Positions 33,404 through 43,479 of a stretch of 64,000 nt of DNA are shown piece by piece; within the stretch, counting starts at the first letter, position 1, and each line of letters begins with the position of its first letter. A model generated the notes under the pieces. The model saw only the letters and a list, made by a program, of their open reading frames with translations. It had not been told where the DNA came from and did no database searches. The stretch is taken from assembly GCA_922989275.2 (NCBI GenBank), contig OV277869.1, forward strand, positions 27,972,189 through 28,036,188. The letters are read 5' to 3'. This DNA is from Gari tellinella. Its lineage: Eukaryota; Mollusca; Bivalvia; Cardiida; Psammobiidae. Made by a program: the position numbers and the translations under genes.

Positions 33404-33648
33404 CAGTGGAGAAGACGTTATTCTTTCCCAGTAAACGAGTTTACGCTAAGAATATTTTTTAATTTGCAAAAAGCTTGGAGCAAGATCAGACGACAGGCAA
33501 ACCGGCGTCTGATCAGGTCCCAAACTTTTGCCACTCAGATTTAAATAGATAGTCAGACATTTCAAATGTTTGTATTTTTCAACAGTTCTGCACACAGCGT
33601 TAGCGTTTAGTTTGCGTATTAACGGTGAGGAATAACATTTCCTCCATT
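33404..33648. mobile_element. Family D MITE, diverged copy
   Basis: Starts CAGTGGAGAAGACGTTATTC after TA (33402-33403), with a hairpin around 33470-33532 (AGATCAGACGACAGG...CGTCTGATCAGG), ending near TTTCCTCCAT. Clearly older than the copy 20 bp to its left. Confidence 0.6.
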
Positions 33649-33879
33649 ATACATTGAATTACAGTCTGATCTGGGGTGAATTGTTTGTTATACTTTGTTA
33701 TAAAGTTTGTTATAAACAAATACCAGTAGCAAACGAAATATAAAACATATCATTATAATTATTTATTTTCATACAACGAGTTGATACATTCAAACTATCG
33801 CAAAAATATACATGTATATCAAACAAAGTTAATAAGCAATTCTTATAATTAAGATACTTCATGTTAGGAACTTTGTTAA

Positions 33880-34124
33880 CCCTTTACCTGATAGCATTGT
33901 TTCTAGTATTGAAAATATGTGACTACTTAAAGCAGGTTGAAAGTAAAGCAGAATGCGCCCTAAGGCGCATTCTGCTTTACTTACAGCCTGCTTTAAGCTA
34001 TTAACTGCTAGGATAAGGAAAGTATTTAATATGACACATATTCATTACGGTATAATTTGGAACTATTTTCTTCAGCGGATGAATAAAATGAATGTGCTAA
34101 AAGTCGCTTCTATAAGGGAAAGGG
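33880..34124. mobile_element. Family A MITE, full copy
   Basis: 245 bp between TTAA 33876-33879 and 34125-34128. Ends read CCCTTTACCTGATAGC and GCTTCTATAAGGGAAAGGG. The hairpin is almost perfect around GCGCCCTAAGGCGC. Confidence 0.75.
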
Positions 34125-34128
34125 TTAA

Positions 34129-34626
34129 ATCATTTCGCCATTACCGCAACGGCCTTTGTTACGTAAACACAGTATATAAACTCCGGTGTATCCCTTCCGG
34201 AAGCTGCGATCAACGAATCGACAAAATGTCACGAAATAGACCACACTCGAGCAGAATAAGATTTAGCTTTATTTTACAGCTCTGTATTAAACAACAATTG
34301 TAAGATATGGTCCAGTACACTTTCAAGATAAATTCCTTTCAGGTCACCAACTGTCTTCCGAATCAGAAGCAAGATATCTCTGAAATAAGCTTCTGATCAC
34401 TGCCAAATTGCCTAACAAATCGCCGTGGAAGCGTGATTTAAAACTGTTCCAGCGAAACCTGAAGCTAATTTCTGCTGACACATGGTAATTAAATGACATA
34501 AATCTTAATTATGTTGGTATCTTGAACAACTATTTTGCGAAAATACGACTTTAATAACTTGCATCCAAAAACAGAATAAACAATATTTCTGAATAAATTC
34601 AGTACCATTTGGCTTTAGTTTTTGCT
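34129..34626. other. Intergenic, no feature recognised
   Basis: Contains scattered CATTACCGCAACG words related to the tandem array that follows. No coding signal. Confidence 0.3.
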
Positions 34627-34733
34627 GTCATTACCGCAACGTCATTACCGCAACGTCATTACCAAAACGTCATTACCGCAACGTCATTACCAAAACGTCA
34701 TTACCGCAACGTCATTACCAAAACGTTTTTCAT
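34627..34733. repeat. 14-bp tandem repeat, (CATTACCGCAACGT)n with a second variant
   Basis: About seven units. Two versions, CATTACCGCAACGT and CATTACCAAAACGT, alternate over most of the array. A simple tandem repeat without spacer structure. Confidence 0.75.
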
Positions 34734-35615
34734 TCATTTTTTGACATCTTTTGACATTTTTTAAAAGTTGATCAATGGAAATGTTTGAACTGTATACTTT
34801 TCTTATAAAGTAGACCTAAAGGTAGTATAGGGCGTGCTTTTAGCTAATTAAAAGAAATGTAGCAACACTTAGGAGACAATTTCTATAGATAAAACTCTTC
34901 AACATCAGCTGTTTTAATCATCTTAAGAGAAAATGTATGAATTGACAAGATGCATTATAAAAAGAAACAGAAGAATGTTATTCATATTCATAACTTACAC
35001 ACATCTTGAACGAAAAACACTTTTTAACTAAATATTTAGATAAAACGAGCTCCAATTTTACATCGTTGCGGCAGTGATATTTTCAGGTCACTGGCAATTT
35101 ATAAAATGTAAACAAATAAGTTTTCTAGAGAACAATCAGCACGGACATTACTCTTTATAAGTCAAAGACAGTTCATAGTTATAGTATGTATATACATGTT
35201 AAGCAAACGATTTTATAAGCAAAATCATTTTGAAAATTTATGTAGGCTAAATTACCAATTTTTGTGGAATCACCCGCAAAGCTAGAATATTTCATTATAG
35301 ATATCACGAAGTACATGATCAGGCTCAAAACTGTTTGTCATTCACATTTAAATGAACTGTCAACATACAGTCGAAACTCGATATTTCGAACACGCGTTAG
35401 TTCGAACATAAACATTTTCAAAGTTATTTAACATGGCTAAGTCGCGTTTTAACTTTGAAGTACGGGTATGTTCGACTTAAGCGAGATCGATATATCGAAA
35501 TTCAACTTATGAAATACCTGTTATGTCAATTTAAGCGAGGTCGAAGTATCGAGTTTTTACTGTATTTAAGAAATTGGTATTTTTGTTTAATTTACTGCAT
35601 TGCGTTTCATTTCGT
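34734..35615. other. Intergenic; a TTCGAAC-rich palindrome family
   Basis: At 35365-35565 there is a run with ACTCGATATTTCGAACACG, TTTTAACTTTGAAGTACGGG and TATGTTCGACTTAAGCGAG, related to the palindrome at 48826-49070 (same TATGTTC..AAGCGAG words). The remainder is A+T rich and featureless. Confidence 0.4.
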
Positions 35616-35619
35616 TTAA

Positions 35620-35865
35620 CTCATTATACCCTGAAACTTCCAATGGACAATTCCAGTTTACAATAAAGGCTGGTCCATTTTAGACTATTTAGGTTTGTTT
35701 TTTTATATAATATATTGCAAAATGACAAACAGTGAAGTCCCTGATTAGAGGGCTCCTGCAGGAGCCCTCTAATCAGGGACTTCACTGTTTGCATTAGACC
35801 AGTGTACTCTTAACAGGTACCCGTTTAGTAAAGGACGCATATATGCGTCACTAGGGCTCAATGAG
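35620..35865. mobile_element. Family B MITE with perfect hairpin core
   Basis: TTAA at 35616-35619 on the left and a mutated site (ATAA) on the right. The core at 35725-35791 is a perfect palindrome: AAACAGTGAAGTCCCTGATT, AGAGGGCTCC / GGAGCCCTCT and its inverse. Confidence 0.7.
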
Positions 35866-36091
35866 ATAAACAGGAAAGAATAACCTTCTCCACTATAAAT
35901 ATCAGTACATATTAAAGAACAACAATTCTTCCACATATTAATGTTCTGTTCAAGATGTCGGGATTTCTTTGACATCATGTAAATAAGTAAATCTATAATA
36001 TGTCAGTTGTGCTTCAATTAATTCACAATTACAATAATTTCAGGCTACCAACCGAGATAAGGACTACACATACAGCGTGTTCTTAGCTTAA

Positions 36092-36334
36092 TATTTTCCT
36101 CCCTGAAACCTCAAATTGACAATTCTAGTTTTCAATTTATTCAAGTCCATTTTTACTTTTTAGGGATGAATTTTTTCAATATATGTCAAAGTGACAAACA
36201 GTGTAGACCCTGATCAGATGGCTCCTTAAGGAGCCCTCTGATCAGGGTGTACACTGTTTGCATAGGACAAGTGTACTCCTCACATGTACACTGTTTGCAA
36301 AGGACGTTAATATGAGTGACTAGGGTTCGAAGAG
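36092..36334. mobile_element. Family B MITE inserted at the stop codon of the MINPP1-like gene
   Basis: 243 bp between TTAA 36088-36091 and 36335-36338. The right TTAA contains the TAA stop of the phosphatase on the minus strand (36337-36335). An AATAAA on that strand at 36141-36136, inside the element, could serve as a polyadenylation signal; this is inference. Confidence 0.75.
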
Positions 36335-36845
36335 TTAATTTGCCGTTCCACACAACTTTGACAGTATTTCCTGAAAAAACACAAGGTAAAATAAAAGCAT
36401 TCCACACGCCAATAAAACTATACACCCCCTTGTCATAGGCGCCTTACTAACTTTACTAGAGGTCAAGGACGGAGAGCCTCGTTCCTTACAAAGTCTATAT
36501 ATATCACAGTATGCAGCGCCACCAAACACCTGTTTAAAATCATTATACCAGCACATGGAACTATTGAACTGTGGCATATCAAGTTCACGTTCATTGAAAA
36601 ACAACTTTACAGCATACTTCGTTTTGTCCAAACTCTTTGCTTTGTTGTCACCTTGTGTAATATCTCTACATGCATACAGTGCAAACCCGATGTTCCCAGA
36701 CATCGGTGCTATATTACTCATCTTGAACAGTCTGTCGCCTTTTCTGGTTTCACTGAGAGGTGGATTATCTCGAAAGAGTCCAAGTGCAGTCAACGTGCCT
36801 AGAACGGAGCCAGAGTGACCGAACATGAACGAGCCGACCGTGTAG
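36335..36845 (-). CDS. MINPP1-like histidine phosphatase, last exon (C-terminal domain and membrane anchor)
   Basis: Multiple inositol polyphosphate phosphatase (MINPP) family: removes phosphates from InsP6 and lower forms, normally in the ER lumen or outside the cell. Exon 36845-36335 follows acceptor TGTATTGATAG/CTACAC; its first base completes Asn with AA from the previous exon. It reads YTVGSFMFGHSGSVLGTLTA, LGLFRDNPPL, then ALYAC, YAVKLFFNERELDMPQF and a C-terminal hydrophobic stretch (CIVLLACGMLLFYLVFF) before the stop. The position of the family's HAE proton-donor motif (FGHAET) reads FGHSGS here, lacking the Glu. The C-terminal stretch suggests a type I anchor, or a GPI signal. Gene symbol withheld because of the altered motif and likely paralogy. 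Confidence 0.82.
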
Positions 36846-38551
36846 CTATCAATACACAAGACATGTAATTGATTGTCATAGAATTTGGACACTAACCTTG
36901 ACTGGGTAGGAACTTGGTTACAGTGGTGCGATGGTCCTCACGACAGGTGGTATCGGAGTCCTGCCTATACATGTTTCAGAGTGCTTTCGTGAAGCAAAAT
37001 CAGTCATGTTGAAGAGAACGGTAAAGAGGTAATTTTAAGGCTAAGCTGTCAAAAACGCGGTAAAATTGATTTTTCATCATATAGTCTGATGTTTTTTCAA
37101 GCATCGTATATGCTTATTTCGTTCCGTTTATGGAATTTATGGCTGAAATAGTCAATTAAACGCCGTGGAAATCAAGGTTTTTGTACACAAAGAACAATTC
37201 TTCTACAATTACTGTATAAATTCGCCTGTATTTAATGTTCGTTAAAGTTTATGGCAAGATTAACACTTAAATAACATCTATGCAAGAGACTCGCATTATA
37301 TTAATAATATAATATATATATGGTATTTACTAGATTGTTATGTGACGCATAAGGTTACAGAGTCTAAAAGAGAGTGTTACAGGTTCTCTGACGACAGGTA
37401 ATAAAGGGTTACAGGTTCTTATCGACATTTTTGTTTTGTTTGAGAGAGAATGGATCTAAAGTGCATGTATAGCAATGTGTCTTTTACCCTTTACAATGCC
37501 TTAAGCTTGTCACCTGTCTTTTATACAACCAATTAGCCTTCCTTTTAGTGGCTGTAATTTATATTTACTGTAATTATTACATATTATTGCGTTCGGTTAG
37601 TGCCGACTTTATATTATTTTATCATATGTAAAGAACCATCGTCGTATTTAATCATTTCGAAATAGTTTACACTACTTAACGATACAAAAATAATGAAAAG
37701 TACCCAATTTCAAAGATTCTGTAAGTGTATTTATTTAACACAATGAAAACCAAACCCTTATAAAATAGATATATACATCTACTTGCAAATATCTCAAAAT
37801 CGATCACTGAAATAATGTTTAATTTAGAACAAATCCAAAGGCAATAAATAACCGGTACTAGTAATAAAAAAAGAATCTGCAAAATTACCGTATGGTTATC
37901 TCAGTCCATTACTTAACTTGTCAACCAAACTTAATACTTAATGCGGACACTGAAAGCCACCTTTAATTTAGGTAAATATGTTTTCAAGATAAAGCCATCC
38001 TACTAGGCAAGTCTCATATCTTGCCACTGGCGAACTCTGACCCAAATTTCCACTAGTTGTGCTCTTTTTTAATGCAAATTTTCTTAATAAGTTGGTCAAT
38101 TTTCTAAGTTTAACTAATAAATTTGTCAACTACTTCTCAAACCAATATATCATATGTGCAAAACGATTCGTCATACATTTGTATATCAAATATAAACTAA
38201 ACCCGTTCACTGCTTTACCCTGACCGTACAATCACAGATAAACAGCTAAGATTCGAATGAGAACCTGAACAATTCTGTGTCTGAATCGGATCAAAGTTGT
38301 TTGACTATCTCAGAGATTCTTTTTCGAGTTTGATCCTGGTGAGAAATCGAGAAAGTTAGCACCGCACCAGGATCTTAACTGTTTGCAAATATGACTGTTG
38401 GTCTGTTCAATGTATAAAACAGAATACGTTATAGATCTTCATCCGGGAATAGGATCGAACCGCACAGAAACCCGTGCATATTATTAACTTCACAAAGTTT
38501 ATTAAGTACTGTAAGGACTAGAGCAATTTCAATTCTCAAGGGTGGGTAAAT

Positions 38552-38734
38552 TTACTTTTTTTTCTGGTGTCGTCCAAACGACGGGCTCCATGAAAATGAT
38601 CTTCCACAAAGAGAGACCAGATTCTTTTGTCCATGTTTGTCTTTGACATGTTCAATGAACGATGCTTTCAACTCGAGTTCTGCTCCGCAAGTGTCACATT
38701 CGAGGGAACTCTTTTTTACAGAAACAAAAGGCAT
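38552..38734 (-). CDS. C2H2-type zinc-finger fragment inside the 2.7-kb transposon
   Basis: Starts at an ATG (38732-38734) and runs 60 residues: CDTCGAELELKASFIEHVKD with the following KH gives C-x2-C-x12-H-x4-H, then LCGRSFSWSPSFGRH, an incomplete second finger. The counterpart in copy 2 (about 56470-56600, plus strand) keeps the finger residues but has a stop shortly after LCGRSFS. It could be an internal exon (an acceptor-like TTTTGTTTCTGTAAAAAAG precedes it). Function unknown: a DNA-binding part of a lost transposase, or captured host sequence. Confidence 0.5.
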   Translation of the reverse strand: MPFVSVKKSSLECDTCGAELELKASFIEHVKDKHGQKNLVSLCGRSFSWSPSFGRHQKKK

Positions 38735-38973
38735 TTTGTAATTCTAGAGCAATGGTTCTAAAAACATCATCTTTCTAGAATTATTGCAGAATATTCATGA
38801 ACGTTAAATGGCCGCTTCTAGAATTGTTCATGAATATTCAAGAAATCATTCTGGAATAGTTCTAGAAAAATTCAATACCTTCCCACGGGGGTATGTTTGT
38901 ACTGCTAAAGAATGCCTGAACATCTGGTCATGTACTGATATTCTTTACACGGAAACTGTTTTTTCTTCTGCGT

Positions 38974-39093
38974 TTACAACATTGGCACGGGAGTCCGGCT
39001 GCTGGAAGTGCCGCATGTGTTGTTATTATTATCTACTTCAATATCCAGGCTTATATCGAGTAAACTCGAGTCTTCAAACAAAATCTCGTCCAT
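38974..39093 (-). CDS. Small acidic reading frame conserved in both transposon copies
   Basis: 39 residues from ATG 39091-39093: MDEILFEDSSLLDISLDIEV, then NNNNTCGTSSSRTPVPML. The copy 2 version (56106-56225) has the same length with few changes (MGEILFEDSSLLDISLDIEV). It may be a first exon leading to the zinc-finger frame about 240 bp downstream; a donor-like TTGTAAAC overlaps the stop. Conservation of frame length in both copies is the main reason to list it. Confidence 0.45.
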   Translation of the reverse strand: MDEILFEDSSLLDISLDIEVDNNNNTCGTSSSRTPVPML

Positions 39094-39741
39094 TTCGAGA
39101 TTCCTGAAGACTCTGTAACACCGTAAAGAAGAGCCCGTACCACTTATTAAACAGTCATCAGGGACCTGTAACCTCTACATCACATTGATAAGTAACACCA
39201 ATTTTCTGATAACTTTAAAAATCGGACATATACGAGAAAAATGGTTCAATATAAGAAAAACACGAACAAATAGATTATCTTATTGTGTTAAATGCTGCAC
39301 TTTCTTACGTAAATTCAATTTATAACAAAAATATGTGCATCTACATGTAGGCAATGGGAATCACTTGCTTTTATTTCCTTTATTTACCTGAATTCTAACG
39401 CAGGCGACGTTAAGTATCTTCTTAAAAGGAAGCCAAAAGCTCTTACCACGTTTTTATGAAGAATCCTTGCCATGAGGCTGTGTAAACTCGCTGAACGATT
39501 ATGTACACGCGAGAAAGAGTCATGACTCTGAAACATTTTTCGAAATGACCCCTATACCACCTGTCGCGAGGACCCTCGCCCCACTGTAACCAAGTTCCTA
39601 ACCAGTTTGGTTTGTTTGCCTCATGAAATATACATTATATATATATCCAACCAGACACGCAACGTTGCTTCAACGTTGAAACAACGTTGATTTGAACGTC
39701 TCAACGTTATTTAAACGTTGAAACAACGTTGTGTGCCTGCT

Positions 39742-40005
39742 TAACCCTTCGCTCCCAATGACGCTTACAAGCACGTTTGCAAACAATAATTGGTTTCTGA
39801 TCAGACGATAAAAACTGTTTGACCCTTGTTTTGAAATTTCTTCAGTCATACTGCCTTATTTTTTAACTTTGAAACGACATTGCAGACAACAAAATTGAAG
39901 AAGATGACAATGAAACGATAAGGGGGTAAATTAAAATATCTCAAACAAGTTGGCAGTGAAAGAGTTAAATAGCTTTGTTGTCAGATTTGGCAGTAAAGAG
40001 GTTAA
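39742..40005. mobile_element. Family K MITE (TTAA-flanked), decayed
   Basis: Starts CCCTTCGCTCCCAATGACGC and ends GTTGGCAGTGAAAGAG before TTAA, with half a hairpin (GGTTTCTGATCAGACG). The intact relative is at 49949-50188. Confidence 0.45.
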
Positions 40006-40052
40006 ACCTTTCTTATTTTGTCGTTTGAAATGTATCAAATTATAGAACTTAC

Positions 40053-40171
40053 TTGTTAGATCCAATTAAATGAGCAGATTTAGCGTAATCCATCAGATGA
40101 AACAGTTTCTGCAGCACCACGCAGTGAATATCGCCACTTACGCCGTTGCCGTATGAATAGTCGTAGTAGTA
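40053..40171 (-). CDS. MINPP1-like phosphatase, penultimate exon
   Basis: 119-nt exon: acceptor TTTGTTTGTCAG/TACTAC, donor TCTAACAA/GTAAGT. Reads YYYDYSYGNGVSGDIHCVVL, QKLFHLMDYAKSAHLIGSN, matching the MINPP segment YYK.GYGY.LN...C.L.Q..F..LD that precedes the HAE region. Phase 0 in, two bases (AA) out, fitting both neighbours. Confidence 0.82.
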
Positions 40172-40319
40172 CTGACAAACAAAAGAAATAACGCGTGTAA
40201 ATGCAGTGCAAGTGTACAGAAATCCATCTCCAACAGAGCTGCAATTTCTCTGGATACGAACCCTTGTATTACCGAAATCTTCGTATTTTTCTTAATATCT
40301 CCGGACCTACAGATTTTTA

Positions 40320-40677
40320 CAGCGCTCCCTCTCTACAACGACATCCAATGGGAGACAAAAATTGTGTTCGTTGTTCGGAGGGAGTCGTTATAGAGAGGGA
40401 AATTGGTTTACATTGGCAAACAGCTTGAATCCAGATAGGACGCCGCGTAACGCGGCGTCTGATCTGGATTCAAGCAGTTTGTCAGTCGTCACTAAGGTTT
40501 TATCTGTCAAAATGTCCAATATGAAATTTTGAGAAAAACAACAGACGACAACTTTTAGCAGACGATATTGCAGCAGTAAAATCGTTAGACATTATTGTCC
40601 TGTTTAGGTGACTGCGACAAGTGTCGTTGTTAGGAGGGAGTAGTTGTTGAGAGGGCCGTTGTAGGGAGGGAGTACTG
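40320..40677. mobile_element. Family C MITE (TA-flanked)
   Basis: CAGCGCTCCCTCTCTACAACG after TA 40318-40319, to GTAGGGAGGGAGTACTG before TA 40678-40679. Hairpin at 40428-40484 (CGCCGCGTAACGCGGCG). Confidence 0.7.
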
Positions 40678-40856
40678 TATATGTTTTTCTGATTTGTCAC
40701 TCAAGTCATTTTTTTATTTCTTTTATTTTTCTGGTTTGTTTATTTTACAAACTGTTGACAACTGATAAACAGCGTAGATCAGATCAGAGGGTTTCTATAG
40801 AAACATTTTTATCAGGATATACACGATGTACATAGGTATGCGTATCGTTAAATGTA

Positions 40857-41175
40857 CAGTGCTCCCTCCCTATAACGACCCTTTGTACAACGAATTCCTC
40901 CTTACAACAACGATTGTCGCTGTTCCCCAAACAAGACAATAATATCCAACCCTTTCACGGTTGCAATATCGGGTGCTTAGAATTTTTGTCGGCTGTTTTA
41001 CTCAAAGTCACATATTAGACATTTTGACAGAAAAAACACATAATCACAAGTGACAAGCAACATAAATCCAGATCAGACGCCGCAAACATATTCCAATGAC
41101 TCTCCATATAACAACTCCTGAACAACACACACAATCTTCATCACCCATTGGGTGTTATGTAGAGAGGGAGCACTG
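40857..41175. mobile_element. Family C MITE, partly decayed
   Basis: CAGTGCTCCCTCCCTATAACG (after TA 40855-40856) to AGAGAGGGAGCACTG. The right hairpin arm is lost: AGATCAGACGCCGC at 41072 has no partner. Confidence 0.65.
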
Positions 41176-41369
41176 TCATCCAATATACTGTTTGCAAGAT
41201 AGTATTTCAGGGTCCAAGATTACAAAGAGTTTGAGTTGAGTCTGGGTTCCTTCTCAAGCATTTGATTAGTCAGATTTGAGACTGGTCTCAAATCTGACAA
41301 ATCAACTGCTTGAGAATGATTTAAGACCCAACTCACACCCTTTATAACCTTTAGGCCAGGCATACCTAC

Positions 41370-41491
41370 CTCGAGATCCTGTGCATATTCCACTATTGCC
41401 CTGTCCTGATTGTCCATTGCCGAGCACCACTGATCTTCTATCCCGGTAAGCATATCAAAGGCACAAAACTGCCACATTTTTCTCACCTCAT
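41370..41491 (-). CDS. MINPP1-like phosphatase, middle exon
   Basis: 122-nt exon: acceptor CATTATAG/ATGAGG, donor CTCGAG/GTAGGT. Completes Asn (A+AT) from the upstream exon and reads EVRKMWQFCAFDMLTGIEDQ, WCSAMDNQDRAIVEYAQDLE. This corresponds to the MINPP helical segment (V..MW..C.FE......WC..F...D..V.EY..DL). Reading through the donor runs into a hairpin repeat (41250-41320), confirming the exon end. Confidence 0.82.
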
Positions 41492-42115
41492 CTATAATGA
41501 TTACCATGACATATTGTATCTGCTCATAAACATTACTCTTGCTAGGGCCAATAAGCCGTTATCACATTGCCAGTTTCTAGTTTTGAAGACAAGTGACCAA
41601 TTAAACCAGGTTGAAAGCTAATCAGAATGCGTCTGAAGGCGTATTCTGCTTTACTTTCAACGTGCTTTACGCTGCTATATTTAGACAATATTTCATATGG
41701 TTTACATTGATAAATGTATAATTTGGAACTATTTTCAGTAGTAGGTTAATAAATTAAGTAAAAAGGTGTATTTATGGAGTAGATCTACTGGTTTAAAGCA
41801 GGGTGAAAATAAAGTATAAAGGCGTATTTATGGGGGAAATGGACCAGTTAGTTATACAGTTAAATCCTTGCTAGCATAGACCACACAGAGGCTATTTACC
41901 ATTATTTGAATCTCTTTCCCATTTAGAAGCGCATTTAGACGTATCTACTATCGTACAAACTCTCTATTACAAGTTACAACCACTCATTTGTGTTAATTAT
42001 TAGGTGTTTATGGCAGGTGATTGCTTAAAGCAATGTGACAGTAAAACAGAAAGCTCCTTTAAGAAAGCTTGCTTTAAGCTGTCACCTGTCTTTCATACAA
42101 CCAATTAGTCATGTT

Positions 42116-42310
42116 TTAGTGGGCGTAATAGGGGAGATTTTTCTGTAGAACACATTCCGTATAGAAAGGTCTTTCCATGTGTATATCATGTTCTGACAAA
42201 GTGACAACGTTTGTTTGCTGTCTGATGGATCGATACTTAATGCAGACAGAACGTAAATCAGAAAGCTCACGAAGTTGTTGTCTGCTTTCCTTTAATTCTG
42301 CTTTAAACAC
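42116..42310 (-). CDS. Unrecognised 64-residue reading frame, doubtful
   Basis: ATG-initiated frame reading KAELKESRQQLRELSDLRSV, CIKYRSIRQQTNVV. Composition looks protein-like, but I recognise no family. It begins within hairpin-like TTTAAAGCAGAATTAAAGG sequence in the phosphatase intron. Treated as probably fortuitous. Confidence 0.15.
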   Translation of the reverse strand: MFKAELKESRQQLRELSDLRSVCIKYRSIRQQTNVVTLSEHDIHMERPFYTECVLQKNLPYYAH

Positions 42311-42426
42311 ATCATCCTTTTAACATTTAGATTGTACCGCAAAAGCAATAGCGAATGGAAAGTCATTTCAGATATGTAAAAGGCGGTATTTTCAAGAAAA
42401 GCACGTGCTTGAAATGAACTAAGGTA

Positions 42427-43013
42427 CCCCCTCCCTACAACGACCCTAGGAACAACAATTCCCTCCCTACAACAATGGTTGCTGCTGTTCCTCAAGTAAG
42501 ACAGTTATGTTTAACGCTTTCTCTGCTGCAATATTATCGTCTGCTTAAAATTGTCGTTTGCTGTTTATTCTTAACCCTTTCCCCCATAGAAGCGACTTTT
42601 AGCGCATATGATTTATTCCTCCGCTGAAGAAAATAGTTCCAATTTCCGATTTTCTATATTCTAGCACATTATAGCTTAAAGCAGGCTGAAAGTAAAACAG
42701 AATGTGCCTTAAGGCGCATTCTGCTTTACTTTCAACCTGCTTTAAGTAGTCACCTATCTTCAATACTAGAAACAGGCTATCAGGTAAATGGTTAAAGTTT
42801 CATATTGGACATTTTGACAGTATAAGCATAAAGACGAGTGGCAAAAAGTTTGAACCTAGATCAGACGACGTGTTACGCGGCGTTTGATCGAGGTTCAAAA
42901 TGTTTGCAAATGTGCTCTATGGGCATTAATTTTCCCTCCCTATAACAACTCCATCCCAACAAAACACACATTTTTTGTCTCCCATTGGGTGTTGTTGTAG
43001 AGAGGGAGCACTG
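42427..43013. mobile_element. Family C MITE with a family A MITE inserted in it
   Basis: C ends: CCCCCTCCCTACAACGAC (after TA 42425-42426) and AGAGAGGGAGCACTG before TA 43014-43015. A family A copy (42575-42791, TTAA 42571-42574 and 42792-42795) sits inside the left half. The C hairpin is at 42839-42905. Confidence 0.7.
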
Positions 43014-43134
43014 TACCTTTATCTAATAAAAAGGTAACTAGCCCAGCACAAAATGATCATATAAAGCATTTATGAGCGGCCTATCCGCACTCATTTAAAT
43101 TGTCAATTTTATTGACTCAATAGTTTTGACAATA

Positions 43135-43477
43135 CAGTGTTCCCTCCGAACAACGACTACCTCCTTACAACGACCCGGCCACAGTTCCCCAAACAAGACA
43201 GTAATGTGTCTAAAACGTTCACTTCTGCAACATCGTCTACTTAAAACTGTCGTCTGCTGTTTTCCCAAAATCACACATTGGACATTTTGACAGGAAGAAA
43301 CACAATGACGAGTGACAAACATCTTGAATCCAGATCAGACGCCGCGTTACGCGGCGTCTGATCTAGATTCAAGCTGTTTGCACATGTAAGCCACTTTCCC
43401 TCCCTACAACCACTCCCTCTCTACAACGCACACACTTTTTGTCTCCCATTAGGTGTCGTTGTAAAGAGGGAGAGCTG
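43135..43477. mobile_element. Family C MITE, well preserved
   Basis: 343 bp: CAGTGTTCCCTCCGAACAACG after TA 43133-43134, to AAAGAGGGAGAGCTG before TA 43478-43479. Hairpin at 43315-43380 with arms CATCTTGAATCCAGATC and CGCCGCG. Confidence 0.75.
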
Positions 43478-43479
43478 TA

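Larger units (their letters stand above)
36901..39605. mobile_element. 2.7-kb transposon with ~50-bp terminal inverted repeats, copy 1 (in MINPP-like intron)
   Basis: Left end ACTGGGTAGGAACTTGGTTA..AGTGGTGCGATGGTCCTCAC, then GACAGGTGGTAT. The right end is the inverse (ATACCACCTGTCGCGAGGAC ... AACCAAGTTCCTAACCAGT). It is the same family as 55581-58161 but in opposite orientation: its left 100 bp matches that copy's right 100 bp. No convincing target duplication here (TTG at most). The left end is 56 bp from the acceptor of the last phosphatase exon. It contains a small acidic frame and a zinc-finger frame listed separately. Confidence 0.78.

Noticed and set aside
34627..34733. Regular 14-bp repeats considered as a CRISPR-like array
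   Set aside because: Units abut with no spacers and the host is eukaryotic; an ordinary tandem repeat.
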